From Amycolatopsis sp. NBC_01488 (GTDB taxonomy: Bacteria; Actinomycetota; Actinomycetes; Mycobacteriales; Pseudonocardiaceae): a stretch of DNA of 64,000 bases. Made by a program: the position numbers and the translations under genes. Positions within the stretch are counted from its first letter, which is position 1, and each line of letters opens with the position of its first letter. Positions 1 through 8,978 of the stretch are shown here, piece after piece. The DNA lies in assembly GCF_036227105.1 (NCBI RefSeq), contig NZ_CP109434.1, forward strand, positions 8,094,501 to 8,158,500, written 5' to 3'. The notes beneath the pieces were generated by a model that did no database searches, was not told the origin of the DNA, and saw nothing but the letters and a program-made list of their open reading frames with translations.

Positions 1-1108
1 GATCGTGCTCCTCGCGCTGGCGTTGTCGTTCGCCGCGTCGACTGCGGTCTTCAACAGCACCTACCAGCAACAGGCCGAGGCCGACGCGCAGCTGACCAAC
101 GGCGCCGACGTCGCCGTCACCGAACCGCCCGCCGCCCAGGTCTCCCCCGCCGCCGGGGACCAGCTGCGGAGCGTCCCCGGCGTGTGGCACGTCGAGCCCG
201 TCCAGCACCGGTTCGCCTACGTCGGCGCCGACCTGCAGGACCTCTACGGCGTCCGCCCCGGCAGCATCCGGGACGTCACCGCCTTGCCGGACACCTACTT
301 CCAGGGCGGCAGCGCCGCGGACCTGATGGCGACCGTCGCACGGCAGCCCGACGCGATCCTCGTCAGCGCCGAAACGGTCAAGGACTTCCAGCTCAACCCC
401 GGCGACCTGATCAACCTCCGCGTCCAGGACGCCCGGACCAAGGCCCTGCGGACCGTGCCGTTCCACTACAGCGGAATCGTCAAGGAGTTCCCCACCGCAC
501 CCAAGGACAGCTTCTTCGTGGCCAACGCCGCCTATCTCGCGCAGACCACGGGCTCCGACGCCGTCGGCGCGTTCCTGGTCGACACCGGAGGCAGCAACCA
601 GGCAGGAGTGGCCGACGCCGTGCGGGCCCGGCTCGGCACCACCGCGACCGTCACGGACATCACGCAGACCCGCGCGCACGTGGGTTCCAGCCTGACCTCG
701 GTCAACCTGTCCGGGCTCACCCGCTTGGAACTGGCGTTCGCGGTGCTGATCGCCGCCGGCGCCGGCGGGATCGTGCTCGCGGTCGGGCTGGCCGAACGAC
801 GCCGTGGTCTCGCGATCATGGCGGTGCTCGGCGCCGGACGCCGGCACCTGCGCGGGCTCGTCCTCGGGGAGGGACTCGTACTGATCGCCGGCGGCCTGCT
901 CGGCGGCGGGCTCATCGCGTGGGGCGTCTCGCAGATGCTCGTCAAGGTCTTGACCGGCGTGTTCGACCCACCGCCGTCGTCGATCGCCGTGCCGTGGACC
1001 TACCTCGTGGTGACCGCCGCCGCGGTGGTCGCCGCCGTGGTCCTCGCCGCCGTGACCAGTGCCCGCGCCTCCACCCGGCCCGCCGTGGAGGAACTGCGTG
1101 ACCTGTGA
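1..1108 (+). CDS. ABC transporter permease, FtsX/MacB type (3' part)
   Basis: The reading frame is open at the left edge, so the 5' end lies outside the window. The visible 368 or so residues hold an extracytoplasmic region (about residues 20-235), then three hydrophobic segments near 240-265, 283-310 and 330-355. This is the usual layout of the second half of an FtsX-type permease: periplasmic domain, then three membrane spans with a conserved cytoplasmic loop containing ERRRGLAIMAVLGAG. The tail RASTRPAVEELRDL is typical of the actinobacterial members. Such permeases work with an ATPase in lipid or peptide export or in mechanotransmission; the substrate cannot be told from this part. The partner ATPase must lie upstream, outside the window. 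Confidence 0.85.
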   Translation, partial: IVLLALALSFAASTAVFNSTYQQQAEADAQLTNGADVAVTEPPAAQVSPAAGDQLRSVPGVWHVEPVQHRFAYVGADLQDLYGVRPGSIRDVTALPDTYFQGGSAADLMATVARQPDAILVSAETVKDFQLNPGDLINLRVQDARTKALRTVPFHYSGIVKEFPTAPKDSFFVANAAYLAQTTGSDAVGAFLVDTGGSNQAGVADAVRARLGTTATVTDITQTRAHVGSSLTSVNLSGLTRLELAFAVLIAAGAGGIVLAVGLAERRRGLAIMAVLGAGRRHLRGLVLGEGLVLIAGGLLGGGLIAWGVSQMLVKVLTGVFDPPPSSIAVPWTYLVVTAAAVVAAVVLAAVTSARASTRPAVEELRDL

Positions 1109-1233
1109 TCACCCGTTCGTGACCCCGGACTTTGCCATTCGCTCACTTCGCATTGGCGGGGTGTGAACCCGGATCTCGTTACGGTGCGCCAAGTCGCACA
1201 CCGTCCCCGCGAGTCAACCGAGATTGCGAGCCC

Positions 1234-2475
1234 ATGACCTCAGTACGAACTCCCTTGCCCAGCCGCACATTGCTGAACAAGGTGCCGGAAGTCACGCTCT
1301 ACTTCTGGCTCATCAAGGTGCTGTGCACGACCGTCGGGGAGACGGCGGCCGACTTCCTCAACGTCGACCTGGGCTTCGGGCTGACCGGGGTGTCCGTCGT
1401 CACCGGGGTGCTCTTGGCTGTCGTGCTGGTATTCCAGTTCCGCGCGACCCGCTACGTCCCCGGGTTGTACTGGCTCACCGTCGCGATCGTGAGCGTGTTC
1501 GGCACCCTGGTCACCGACAACCTCACCGACAACGCGGGGCTGCCGCTGGAAGCGAGCACGATCGTGTTCGGTGTCCTGCTGGCCGTGACCTTTGCCGTCT
1601 GGTATGCGTCCGAGAAGACGCTGTCCATCCATTCGATCGTCACCCGCCGGCGCGAAACGTTCTACTGGCTGGCGATCCTGTTCACCTTCGCCCTCGGCAC
1701 CGCCACCGGTGACCTCATGGCCGAAGTGCTCGGACTCGGCTACCTCGTCACCGGCGCGATCGTCGTGGCCCTGGTCGCCGTCACCGCGATCGCCTGGCGG
1801 CTCGGCCTGCACCCGGTCCTCGCCTTCTGGTTCATCTACGTCCTCACCCGGCCCCTCGGCGCCTCACTCGGTGACTACCTCTCCCAGCCGTCGAGCCAGG
1901 GCGGACTGGGCCTGGGCGCGACGGTGACCAGCCTGATCTTCGTCGCGGCGATCATCGGCACCGTCGTGTACCTGTCCGCCACGAAGGCCGACGTCATCCC
2001 CGGCGCGGCCGCTGTTCCCATCGACGAACCGGTGCGGGGCGGGATGTGGCAGACGGTCGTGTTCCTCGCCGTGATCTTGGCCGCCGGCGGCGTCGGCTAC
2101 ACCCTGCGCACGTCGGCGCTGCAGGACGACAGCCCGCTAGCGCCGGTCGCGGTGCAGCCCGCGCCCGGCGGCGGCCCGGCACAGCCGGTACCGGCCCACA
2201 CCTCGCCGCTCGGTGACCTCTCGACGTTCCGCGGCATCACCCAGGACACCCTCGACCTGCTCAACAGCGGCAACCAGGCAGGCGCCACGAGCCGCGTCGA
2301 CGACCTCGAAATCCAATGGGACAACGCCGAAGCCCGGCTGAAGCCCAAGAACAAGACCGAGTGGACGAACGTCGACGGCAAAATCGACAAGGTACTGCGC
2401 GAACTCCGGGCCGCGAACCCGGATCAGGCCGGCGAAAAGGACGCGCTCACGGCGTTGCTCGCGACCCTCGGCTGA
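1234..2475 (+). CDS. COG4705-type integral membrane protein with C-terminal extracytoplasmic extension
   Basis: The frame is open from 1132, but family similarity starts at the ATG at 1234 (MTSVRTPLPSRTLLNKVPEV), giving 413 residues. About eight hydrophobic segments follow the conserved opening KVPEVTLYFWLIKVLCTTVGETAADFL. After a last membrane segment near residues 270-290 comes a proline-rich linker and about 85 residues rich in charged amino acids, including ITQDTLDLLNSGNQAGATSRVDDLE, which look like a soluble helical domain. The transported substrate, if any, is unknown. A shorter paralogue without this tail lies at 12022-12825. It is probably a single-gene unit. Confidence 0.8.
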   Translation: MTSVRTPLPSRTLLNKVPEVTLYFWLIKVLCTTVGETAADFLNVDLGFGLTGVSVVTGVLLAVVLVFQFRATRYVPGLYWLTVAIVSVFGTLVTDNLTDNAGLPLEASTIVFGVLLAVTFAVWYASEKTLSIHSIVTRRRETFYWLAILFTFALGTATGDLMAEVLGLGYLVTGAIVVALVAVTAIAWRLGLHPVLAFWFIYVLTRPLGASLGDYLSQPSSQGGLGLGATVTSLIFVAAIIGTVVYLSATKADVIPGAAAVPIDEPVRGGMWQTVVFLAVILAAGGVGYTLRTSALQDDSPLAPVAVQPAPGGGPAQPVPAHTSPLGDLSTFRGITQDTLDLLNSGNQAGATSRVDDLEIQWDNAEARLKPKNKTEWTNVDGKIDKVLRELRAANPDQAGEKDALTALLATLG

Positions 2476-2589
2476 GCCGCCGGCTCACGGCTTTCCCACC
2501 GCAGCACCCGCTCTCGCCCAGGTGGCGCGCAGGTCCGCCGGACAGGTCTGGACCTGCGCGCCGGGAGCGGTGCCGCGGGCGAACGCCAT

Positions 2590-2942
2590 CCTGGACGGCC
2601 AGGTCGTGCAGGTACCGGGCTTCGCCTGGATCGCTCGCCCGGACGATGAACGACATGCTCGGCCGCTTGGAGAACGCCGCCGGCCGCCAGCGGCGCTTCG
2701 TCGCCGACGCCTCCCACGAACTGCGCAGCCCGCTCGTGGCCATCCGCACCACACTCCAAGTCGGGCTCGCCCACCCCGACCGCGTCCCCTGGCCCGAAAT
2801 CGCCGAACGGGCCGGGCAGCAATCCGACCGGCTCGAAGCCCTCATCCAGCAACTGTTGTTTCTGGCCAGGGTGGATGTACACCAGCTGACGGCGAGCTCG
2901 TCCTCTGGCTGCCACGCCACGAGCCCTGCCCCCGGGGGGTGA
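2590..2942 (+). pseudogene. sensor histidine kinase fragment (HAMP end and HisKA only)
   Basis: From about 2646 one frame encodes LARTMNDMLGRLENAAGRQRRFVADASHELRSPL, the end of a HAMP domain and an intact HisKA H-box (SHELRSPL), followed by the second helix up to LLFLARVD. Reading then runs into unrelated sequence and stops at 2942. No sensor region and no HATPase domain are present, and the HAMP-like sequence just upstream (VQVPG at about 2607) is in another frame. The piece is best read as the remnant of an EnvZ/PhoR-type kinase after internal deletion and frameshift. It could not autophosphorylate without an ATPase domain. Confidence 0.7.
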
Positions 2943-2945
2943 CCC

Positions 2946-3380
2946 TCAGTCCCGGCCGAAGCCGTGGTGCTCGGCCCCTTCGCCGTCGAAGCCGTGGAAC
3001 GCAGCCACGGTCATGGCGGCCACGAAAACTAGCAGCACCAGCGCGATCACCAGCCTCCGCTGCCGCGAACCGGCGGCTCCCCCGCGGGCGAGCAGGGTCC
3101 GGATCTCCGCCGCGAGCTGCCGGCCGATCGCTTCGAGGATCGGCCGCCAGCCCCGCGCAGTGGCCGGCGAAGATTCCGGCGCCGGCAGGTCCGCCGTGAG
3201 CGCGTCAAGGTCGTGGCGGAACTTCAGGGCGTAGACCCGGGTCATGCGCTCTTCGATCTCGTCCATCGACAGGCGCCCTTCGGCCGCCGCCGTGTGCAAG
3301 CGGGCGCGAGTCTGCTCCCGTTCCGCGTCGGAGCAGCGCACCCCGGGCTGCGGGAGAGCTTGTTCGGTGGCTTCGGTCAT
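2946..3380 (-). CDS. DUF1707 protein with one membrane segment
   Basis: 144 residues. The frame opens at 3392, but the ATG at 3380 has GAGGTG six bases upstream and is the better start. The N-terminus carries the DUF1707 signature VRCSDAEREQTRARLHTAAAEGRLSMDEIEERMTRVY, a short helical domain common in actinobacterial membrane-associated proteins. A single hydrophobic segment (RRLVIALVLLVFVAAMTVAAF, about 112-130) precedes a short histidine- and glycine-rich tail. Its role is unknown. It stands alone between the decayed kinase and the RNase gene. Confidence 0.8.
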   Translation of the reverse strand: MTEATEQALPQPGVRCSDAEREQTRARLHTAAAEGRLSMDEIEERMTRVYALKFRHDLDALTADLPAPESSPATARGWRPILEAIGRQLAAEIRTLLARGGAAGSRQRRLVIALVLLVFVAAMTVAAFHGFDGEGAEHHGFGRD

Positions 3381-3790
3381 GCTGCACCTCATCTCGACGT
3401 AGGGGCACCGCCGGTGCCGAGGCTAAGGACCCGGCTGCTCGCTACCGGTCAAGGAACGGTTAGCGTGAGGCAAGAACGCCCGGTCGCCGCCGGAAAAACC
3501 GGTCGGGTCACCTGCGCCGAGCCGATCACCCCGCAGGCGACCGACGAGTGCCGTCCTCGGCCGCCGCAGCGGGAGGCCCAGGCGCGCGACCAGCGCGGCG
3601 AGCCCGAACGCGACCAGGCCGGCGCGGCGGACGGCGAACAGCAGAGCGGCGGCGACTTGGCGCGCTGGCGGACCCACCGGGCTGACCGTCCATGCGTGAC
3701 GATCCGTGTACGACGCCGACGAAAGCTTGTTCTTCCCAGGAACAGATCCGCGCCGCCGTCCTTCGGGAAGGCGGCGCGGACCGGAACTCG
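3381..3790. other. intergenic region, no gene seen
   Basis: About 410 bases between the start of the DUF1707 gene and the end of the RNase gene, both on the minus strand. Long open frames here have the GC pattern of non-coding frames and no recognisable product. The only clear element is the hairpin at 3747-3780. The promoter of the DUF1707 gene should lie at the left end of this stretch. Confidence 0.5.
3747..3780 (-). terminator. hairpin terminator downstream of the secreted RNase gene
   Basis: A perfect 11-bp inverted repeat (TCCGCGCCGCC / GGCGGCGCGGA) with a 12-base loop starts 10 bases past the RNase stop codon. On the minus strand it is followed by a short T-containing run (TCTGTT). 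It is placed and shaped as an intrinsic terminator. Confidence 0.75.
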
Positions 3791-4207
3791 TTACAGGTGA
3801 TAGAAGTCGCTGTAGTGGTCGGGCGAGTACCAGACCTCGCCGGTGTTCAGGTCGACCACGATCCGGTAGGCGTCCCGGTGCGCCCCGCACGTCCGCGGGT
3901 AGACGTCGTACTCCTGGAACGAGTCACCACTGGGCAACTGCCCGTCGTTGTTGTAGTAGGTCCCGCCGGCGAAGTTGCACTGCCCGTTCGGCCAGTCGTA
4001 CCAGCCCCGGCTGCCCGGATAGCCATCGGACTCCCAGACCGAATTGGCCGACCGAGCGGCAGAGCAGCCGGAGATGGTGCACGAGTCGAAAGTGGACGCG
4101 TTCGCCGGCGTGGTGCCCGCCGAGATGCCCAGCGCCGACACGATGACACCGGCCGTGACGCCGAGCCGCTGTGCCCACGACCGTCGGGAACGTTGCCGAG
4201 CCTGCAC
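3791..4207 (-). CDS. secreted guanyl-specific ribonuclease, Sa/N1/T1 family
   Basis: 138 residues from the GTG at 4207, which has GGGAGGA five bases upstream; the longer frame to 4294 lacks such a site. A signal peptide with an RSRR-type n-region and cleavage after PANA (about residue 37) is followed by a roughly 100-residue mature enzyme. The microbial RNase core is visible: Glu99 in QEYDV, Arg115 in YRIVV and His131 in DHYSDF, with the same spacing as the catalytic Glu54, Arg69 and His85 of Streptomyces RNase Sa. It should cleave single-stranded RNA 3' of guanosine outside the cell. Four cysteines suggest disulfides. No barstar-like inhibitor gene is adjacent. Confidence 0.88.
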   Translation of the reverse strand: MQARQRSRRSWAQRLGVTAGVIVSALGISAGTTPANASTFDSCTISGCSAARSANSVWESDGYPGSRGWYDWPNGQCNFAGGTYYNNDGQLPSGDSFQEYDVYPRTCGAHRDAYRIVVDLNTGEVWYSPDHYSDFYHL

Positions 4208-4343
4208 AGATCCTCCCAAGAGAAGTTGATGGTGGGGGTCAACCTCGACGATGAGCGTTTTCTGTCCGCAATCAGACCAGGACATCGTCGCCAAATGTGA
4301 ATGAACTTCAGTTGGCGCGACGAACGTGGCGCGGATGAGGAGA

Positions 4344-5177
4344 TCAGGCGAGGCCGACGCCGTAGGCGTTCAGGGCCGCGGTGACCGGCTGGAAGTAGTC
4401 GGTGGTGCTGTCGCCGCCGGACACGGTGCCCAGCGCCGTGCTGCCGTCGAACAGGGCACCGCCGCTGTCGCCGTGGTCGGAGTAGACGTTCGTCTCGATC
4501 AGGCCGTAGACGACGTCGCCGTTGCCGTAGTTGACCGTCTGGTCCAGCGCGGTGACCGTGCCGCAGGTCAGGCCGGTGGTGCGGCCGCTCTTGCAGACCT
4601 GCTCACCGACGTAGGCGTCGCCGGCCTGGGTGATGGGCTGGGTGGTGCCGTCGTAGAGGTCGACCGCACCGGGGCCGTCCCCGGAGTCGTTGCGGATCAG
4701 GCCGTAGTCGGTGCCCGGAAAGCTCGAATCGACCGAAGGGCCGATCCCCTGCCAGGACGGTCCACCCTGGGTGCAATGTCCCGCGGTGATGATGTACTGC
4801 TGGCCGCCGCTGGTGACGTTGAACCCGGCCGAGCAGATGATCGAACCGGTGCTGATCTCGTCGCCGTCGTAGACCTGCGTCGTCAGCGGCTTCGCGGTGT
4901 GCTTGACCCGCACCGCGGAGCCGAGCGACGCGATCGCGTCTCGCAACCTCGCCATCCCGGCGCCCTGTGCGGCGTCGGAAATCGTGACGACGACCTGGCG
5001 TGTGGTGGGGTCGATGCCCCACGCGGTGTTGGGGACGTCGTGGACGCGGTCGAGGGCGGCTTTCGCGGAGGCGAGCATCGCTGCGCTCGGCGCCGCCGAC
5101 GCCGGTGCGCCCAAGGCCAACACCGAGGCCGCGGCGATTCCGGCGATGAACAGGATTCTGGGCAGGGACGTGGTCAT
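4344..5177 (-). CDS. secreted S1 serine protease, alpha-lytic/streptogrisin type
   Basis: 277 residues from an ATG with GGGAG seven bases upstream. An N-terminal signal peptide ends after APASA (about residue 29), then a short pro-region of about 75 residues contains the WGIDPTTRQVVVTI motif shared by streptogrisin propeptides. The mature protease has His134 (TAGHC), Asp157 (TDYGLI) and Ser238 (GDSGGAL). Cysteine pairs around the His box, near 195/205 and elsewhere fit the family. It is an extracellular endopeptidase; the pro-segment assists folding in this family. It is monocistronic and lies next to the secreted RNase, so both probably serve nutrient release. Confidence 0.92.
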   Translation of the reverse strand: MTTSLPRILFIAGIAAASVLALGAPASAAPSAAMLASAKAALDRVHDVPNTAWGIDPTTRQVVVTISDAAQGAGMARLRDAIASLGSAVRVKHTAKPLTTQVYDGDEISTGSIICSAGFNVTSGGQQYIITAGHCTQGGPSWQGIGPSVDSSFPGTDYGLIRNDSGDGPGAVDLYDGTTQPITQAGDAYVGEQVCKSGRTTGLTCGTVTALDQTVNYGNGDVVYGLIETNVYSDHGDSGGALFDGSTALGTVSGGDSTTDYFQPVTAALNAYGVGLA

Positions 5178-5371
5178 GAGGCACTCCCAGGTGAACCGGA
5201 CGGGGACATCCCCAGCGTCGCCGGAGCACCCCCTGGGTCACCACCTACCTCAGTAGGGAATAGTCGGTGATTTGCCCTCACACCGGAGAATCGGACAAGA
5301 GCGGACACCGCGATGCTCCCGGCTTCCTGTGGGGACGGTGAGAATCGGCGCCGGACCTTCGTGAGACGTGG

Positions 5372-5920
5372 TCAGGGAGCGCGGTGCCCTTGGTAGCCGA
5401 TGATGGATCCGGCGAACCGATCGGCCTCGGCGCACGGGTCCTGGTGCACCGACAGCTTGGGGTTCGTGGCGTCGATGGTGACGGACAGCAGGGTGTCGTC
5501 GGCGACGCCGACTTGAACGGTGCAGTGGCCGCCGCGGGCGTCGCGGTGGATGGCGGGGTAGCTGTGCACGTCAGCCGGATCGAAGCCGCCCACTGTGGTC
5601 CGGTGCTCGTAGAGGGACTCGAGGCCGCCGCTGCTGGTGTCGACCGACGCCTGGTAGGTCAGGCCGGTCGTATCCGCAGGTACCCAGACGCACCACGGCA
5701 GCTTCGTCGTAGCGGGGGCGGCGATGTAATAGCGTGCGAGCTGTTGCGCGTTCACCAATCCGCACGGCTGGGCAACGAAGGCAGTCAGGTCCAGCGGATC
5801 GCCGGGGATCGACGGCGAGAGCCGTTGCGGCGCCGCGGGCGGCGACGAGCATCCGGCCACGGCAGCGATCACAACCCCGACGGCGAGCACAACGGAGAAA
5901 CCTCGCACGGCGACCTCCAT
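5372..5920 (-). CDS. DUF3558-like lipoprotein
   Basis: 182 residues from the ATG at 5920. A lipobox (AAVAGCSSP, Cys24) marks it as a membrane-anchored lipoprotein. The rest has the DUF3558 pattern: LDLTAFVAQPCGLVNAQQL near residues 43-61, a WCVWVP strand, and a C-terminal CAEADRFAGSIIGYQ helix; cysteines at about 53, 77, 133 and 163 could form two disulfides. DUF3558 proteins are common in Pseudonocardiaceae and have no established function. It follows the importer genes at 6028-8789 on the same strand after a gap of about 107 bases, so a link to them is possible but not shown. Confidence 0.75.
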   Translation of the reverse strand: MEVAVRGFSVVLAVGVVIAAVAGCSSPPAAPQRLSPSIPGDPLDLTAFVAQPCGLVNAQQLARYYIAAPATTKLPWCVWVPADTTGLTYQASVDTSSGGLESLYEHRTTVGGFDPADVHSYPAIHRDARGGHCTVQVGVADDTLLSVTIDATNPKLSVHQDPCAEADRFAGSIIGYQGHRAP

Positions 5921-6027
5921 CCTGCCCGCGGACTCTTGGCGACAATCCAGGATGGCACGACAGCCGGCAGCGTCACCGCATCCGGCCCGCGCGCGCTCGT
6001 CATGTCCACGCGCGGGCCTGGCCGGTG

Positions 6028-7074
6028 TCACTTGAGGGCTTGGTTGGCTTTCACCGCGAAGTCGTTGGTGTAGGTCTTGGCCAGGTCGATCGTGTGGCCC
6101 TTCACGTCGGGGTTGAACGCGGACAGGACGTTGAGGACCGTCTGAGGGCCGTCGCCGGGCATCAGGCCGTCGGTGGTGTAAATGCCCTTTTCGCTCTTCA
6201 ACGCCGCGACGTAGGCGGCTTTGCCGACGCCCTTGTAGTAGTCCGCCGGCATCTTGTCGGCGATCTCTTCGGGCGTGTGGGTGCTGATCCAGTGCATCGT
6301 CCCGACGTAGGCGTTGGCCAGCTTCTGCACGATGTCGGCGTGCTTGGTGACGTAGTCCGTGCTCATGTACAGCGACGACGCCGGGTAGACGCCGCCGAGG
6401 GCAGCGCGGGCACCGTCCGCGGTGCGCATGTCGAGCAGGATCTTGGCCTGGCCGGTGTTGATGAGGGCGGACACCGTGGGTTCGGTCGTCATGCCGCAGT
6501 CGATGTTCTTGTGCTGCATGGCCGCGATGAAGGTGTTGCCGGCCTGGACACCGCTTTCGTGGATCTGATCGACGGGCACGCCGTTGCGGACGGCGAGGAA
6601 GCGGGTGAGGAAGTCGGTGGACGAGCCGATGTCGGTCACGCCGAGGCTGCGGCCCTTCCAGTCGGCCGGTGACTTGATCTGGCCGGCGACGTCGGAGCGG
6701 CACAGCTCCACTTCACCGGGAACCTGCAGCATCTGCACCACCGCTTCGGTGGCCTTCCCCTTGCCCTGCAGGTCGATGTTGTGGTCGTAGAAGCCCACGA
6801 CCCCGTCGATCTTGCCGGCGATCATGTCGTTTTCGGCGTTGACCCCGGCCGGTTCGTCCTCGAGATGAACCTCGAGCCCCTGCTGTTGGTAGAGGCCGAG
6901 TTGCTGGGCGAGCATCGCGGGCAGGTAGATCTGCTTGTCCAGGCCGCCGACCATGATCGTCACGACCGGCTGGCCCTGGGTGTTGGTGGTCGAGCCGGGC
7001 GAGCTGCCGCAGGCAGTCACGGTCACGGCGAGCGCGGCGCCCGCGCCGAGCGCGAGCAGTTTTCGGGAAAGCAT
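6028..7074 (-). CDS. ABC transporter substrate-binding lipoprotein, SsuA/THI5 (NMT1) family
   Basis: 348 residues from the ATG at 7074, which has GAAGGAG eight bases upstream; an ATG 21 bases further out is less well placed. A lipobox (TVTACGSS, Cys about 22) anchors it outside the membrane. The NMT1/SsuA fold is shown by VTIMVGGLDKQIYLPAMLAQQLGLYQQQGLEV near residues 38-68, the DWKGRSLGVTDIGSSTDF region, and EPTVSALINTGQAKIL. Family ligands include sulfonates, taurine, nitrate, bicarbonate and pyrimidine precursors; the ligand is not predictable here. It is the last gene of a three-gene importer operon with the permease and ATPase upstream. Confidence 0.88.
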   Translation of the reverse strand: MLSRKLLALGAGAALAVTVTACGSSPGSTTNTQGQPVVTIMVGGLDKQIYLPAMLAQQLGLYQQQGLEVHLEDEPAGVNAENDMIAGKIDGVVGFYDHNIDLQGKGKATEAVVQMLQVPGEVELCRSDVAGQIKSPADWKGRSLGVTDIGSSTDFLTRFLAVRNGVPVDQIHESGVQAGNTFIAAMQHKNIDCGMTTEPTVSALINTGQAKILLDMRTADGARAALGGVYPASSLYMSTDYVTKHADIVQKLANAYVGTMHWISTHTPEEIADKMPADYYKGVGKAAYVAALKSEKGIYTTDGLMPGDGPQTVLNVLSAFNPDVKGHTIDLAKTYTNDFAVKANQALK

Positions 7075-7101
7075 GGACGGAACTCCTTCGTTCACGGTTT
7101 T

Positions 7102-7983
7102 TCAGAGTCCGGCCGCGTCGGTGGACAGCGCCGGGGGTCGCCAGGACAGCAGGCGGTTTTCCAGGAGGGTGATGAGCCCTTCGGCGATCAGCGCCACGAC
7201 GGCGATGATCAGCATGGCCGCGAAGACGCCGTTGGGGTTGAAGGTGCCTTGGGCCTGCCGGATCAGCAGGCCCAGCCCCTGGTCCGCGCCGAGGAACTCC
7301 CCGACGATCGCGCCGATCAGCGCGAAGCCGAAGCTGACGTGCATGCTCGCGATGATCCAGGTGACCGCCGAGGGCAGCACCACCTGACGCGTGACCTGAC
7401 CGCGCGAGGCGCCCAGGATCCGCACGTTCGCGATGAGGTTGCGGTCGACCTCCCGAGCGCCCTGGAAGGCGTTGAAGAACACCGCGAAGAACACCAGGAC
7501 GACCGCCAGCATGACCTTCGAGCTCAGGCCGAGACCCAGCCACACGACGAAGATCGAGCCGAGCACGATCCGCGGGATGGAGTTCATGATCTTGATGTAG
7601 GGGCCGAAGATCTCGGCGAGCACCCGGATGCGGCCGAGGGCGATGCCGAGCACGATGCCCAGCACGACACCGATCGCGAAGCCCAGCACGGCTTCCTCCA
7701 GGGTGACCCACGCCTGGGTCCACAACGGACCGACGGAGGTGCCGTGCTGGGCCCAGTCGACGATCTGTGCCACCACCTGGCTGGGCTGGCCGAAGAAGAA
7801 CGGGTCGACGATCCCGGCGCCGGCCGCGAGCTGCCAGCCACCGACCACGATGACGGCGACGGCAAGCCTGGCGGCGTAGACGAACCAGCGGCGCCTGGTG
7901 GCGGCGGCCTTCCTGGCCTCGGTCACCGTGTTCCTCGTGGGCTGTTCGGCGATGTTCATCGTGTCCCTCCCGACGGTGGTCAT
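7102..7983 (-). CDS. ABC transporter permease, SsuC type
   Basis: 293 residues from the ATG at 7983, which overlaps the ATPase stop codon as ATGA, so translation is probably coupled. Five or six membrane segments are visible after an N-terminal basic tail. The BPD_transp_1 core and its EAA-type cytoplasmic loop are present (ILGASRGQVTRQVVLPSAVTWIIASM). It pairs with the ATPase at 7980-8789 and the binding protein at 6028-7074. An in-frame ATG at 7959 is a possible alternative start. Confidence 0.88.
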   Translation of the reverse strand: MTTVGRDTMNIAEQPTRNTVTEARKAAATRRRWFVYAARLAVAVIVVGGWQLAAGAGIVDPFFFGQPSQVVAQIVDWAQHGTSVGPLWTQAWVTLEEAVLGFAIGVVLGIVLGIALGRIRVLAEIFGPYIKIMNSIPRIVLGSIFVVWLGLGLSSKVMLAVVLVFFAVFFNAFQGAREVDRNLIANVRILGASRGQVTRQVVLPSAVTWIIASMHVSFGFALIGAIVGEFLGADQGLGLLIRQAQGTFNPNGVFAAMLIIAVVALIAEGLITLLENRLLSWRPPALSTDAAGL

Positions 7984-8789
7984 GCGGCGCTCGTCTGCCG
8001 CTGGTACGCCAGCTGCACCTCGTCGCGCAGGGACTCCCAGATCCGCTGGTAGAGCTCGACGAAGTGGGCGTCGAACCGGATCTCCTGCACGGTGCGCGGG
8101 CGGGGCAGGTCGACCGGGAACACCGCCTTGACCGTGGCCGGCCCGGCGGTCAGCACCACGACCTTGTCGGCGAGCGCGATCGCTTCTTCCAGGTCGTGGG
8201 TGACGAAGACGACCGAAGGCCGCGTCAACTCCCACAGGGCGAGCAGCTCGTCGGACATGATGGAGCGGGTCTGCACGTCCAGCGCGGAAAACGGCTCGTC
8301 CATCAGCAGGATGCGCGGCTCGTTGATCAGGCTCTGGGCGAGCGCGACCCGCTTGCGCATGCCTCCGGAAAGCTGGTGGGGATAGCGGTCCTCGAAGCCG
8401 GACAACCCGACGCGGCGCAGCCAGTCCCGGGCCCGCTCATGGGCGTCCTTCTTGGACAGACCGTGGAACAGTGGCCCGGCGGCCACGTTCGCCAGCACGT
8501 TCTTCCACGGCAGCACGGCGTCGTTCTGGAACACGAAGCCGATCCCGTCGCCGATGCCGCCGACCGGCGCGCCGTCCACCAGCACCTGTCCCTCGGTGAC
8601 GGCTTCGAGACCGGAGATGAGGGTCAGCGTGGTCGACTTGCCGCAGCCGGTCGGCCCGACCACGGCGCAGAACTCCCCGGCGCCGATCTCCAGGTCGAGG
8701 TCCCGCAGCGCGGTGTAGTCCCCGCCGGCCGGGGTCGCGAACCGCTTGGTGACGTTACGCAGCACGATCGCGGGTGGTGAGCTGGTCAT
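7980..8789 (-). CDS. ABC transporter ATPase, SsuB/TauB type
   Basis: 269 residues; AGGAG lies seven bases before the ATG. Walker A is GPTGCGKST (about residues 44-52), the Q-loop is FVFQNDAVLPW, the signature is LSGGMRKR, Walker B is ILLMDEP and the switch is VTHD. It energises import by the permease encoded immediately downstream. It is the first gene of the importer operon and is divergent from a CitA-type sensor kinase, with about 190 bases between the two start codons. Confidence 0.9.
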   Translation of the reverse strand: MTSSPPAIVLRNVTKRFATPAGGDYTALRDLDLEIGAGEFCAVVGPTGCGKSTTLTLISGLEAVTEGQVLVDGAPVGGIGDGIGFVFQNDAVLPWKNVLANVAAGPLFHGLSKKDAHERARDWLRRVGLSGFEDRYPHQLSGGMRKRVALAQSLINEPRILLMDEPFSALDVQTRSIMSDELLALWELTRPSVVFVTHDLEEAIALADKVVVLTAGPATVKAVFPVDLPRPRTVQEIRFDAHFVELYQRIWESLRDEVQLAYQRQTSAA

Positions 8790-8978
8790 CGATCACTCCT
8801 TCGTGGATGACCGGTCACGGTAGGCAGCGGCAGCCGGCATCGACAGCCTTGTGCTGCTTTGCCGGATAAACAGCGAAAGTGCAGGTTCTGCTCGTTCTGC
8901 TCGGTCCACGCCTGGAGCGAACGGGTCCGATGAGGGACACTCACCTGAACCAACCGGGGGTCACGGAGAGGAACCGCG

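Noticed and set aside
4326..5270. A plus-strand frame of 314 codons opposite the S1 protease
   Set aside because: Antisense shadow with repetitive Gly/Val/Asp composition; the protease on the other strand has a complete catalytic triad.
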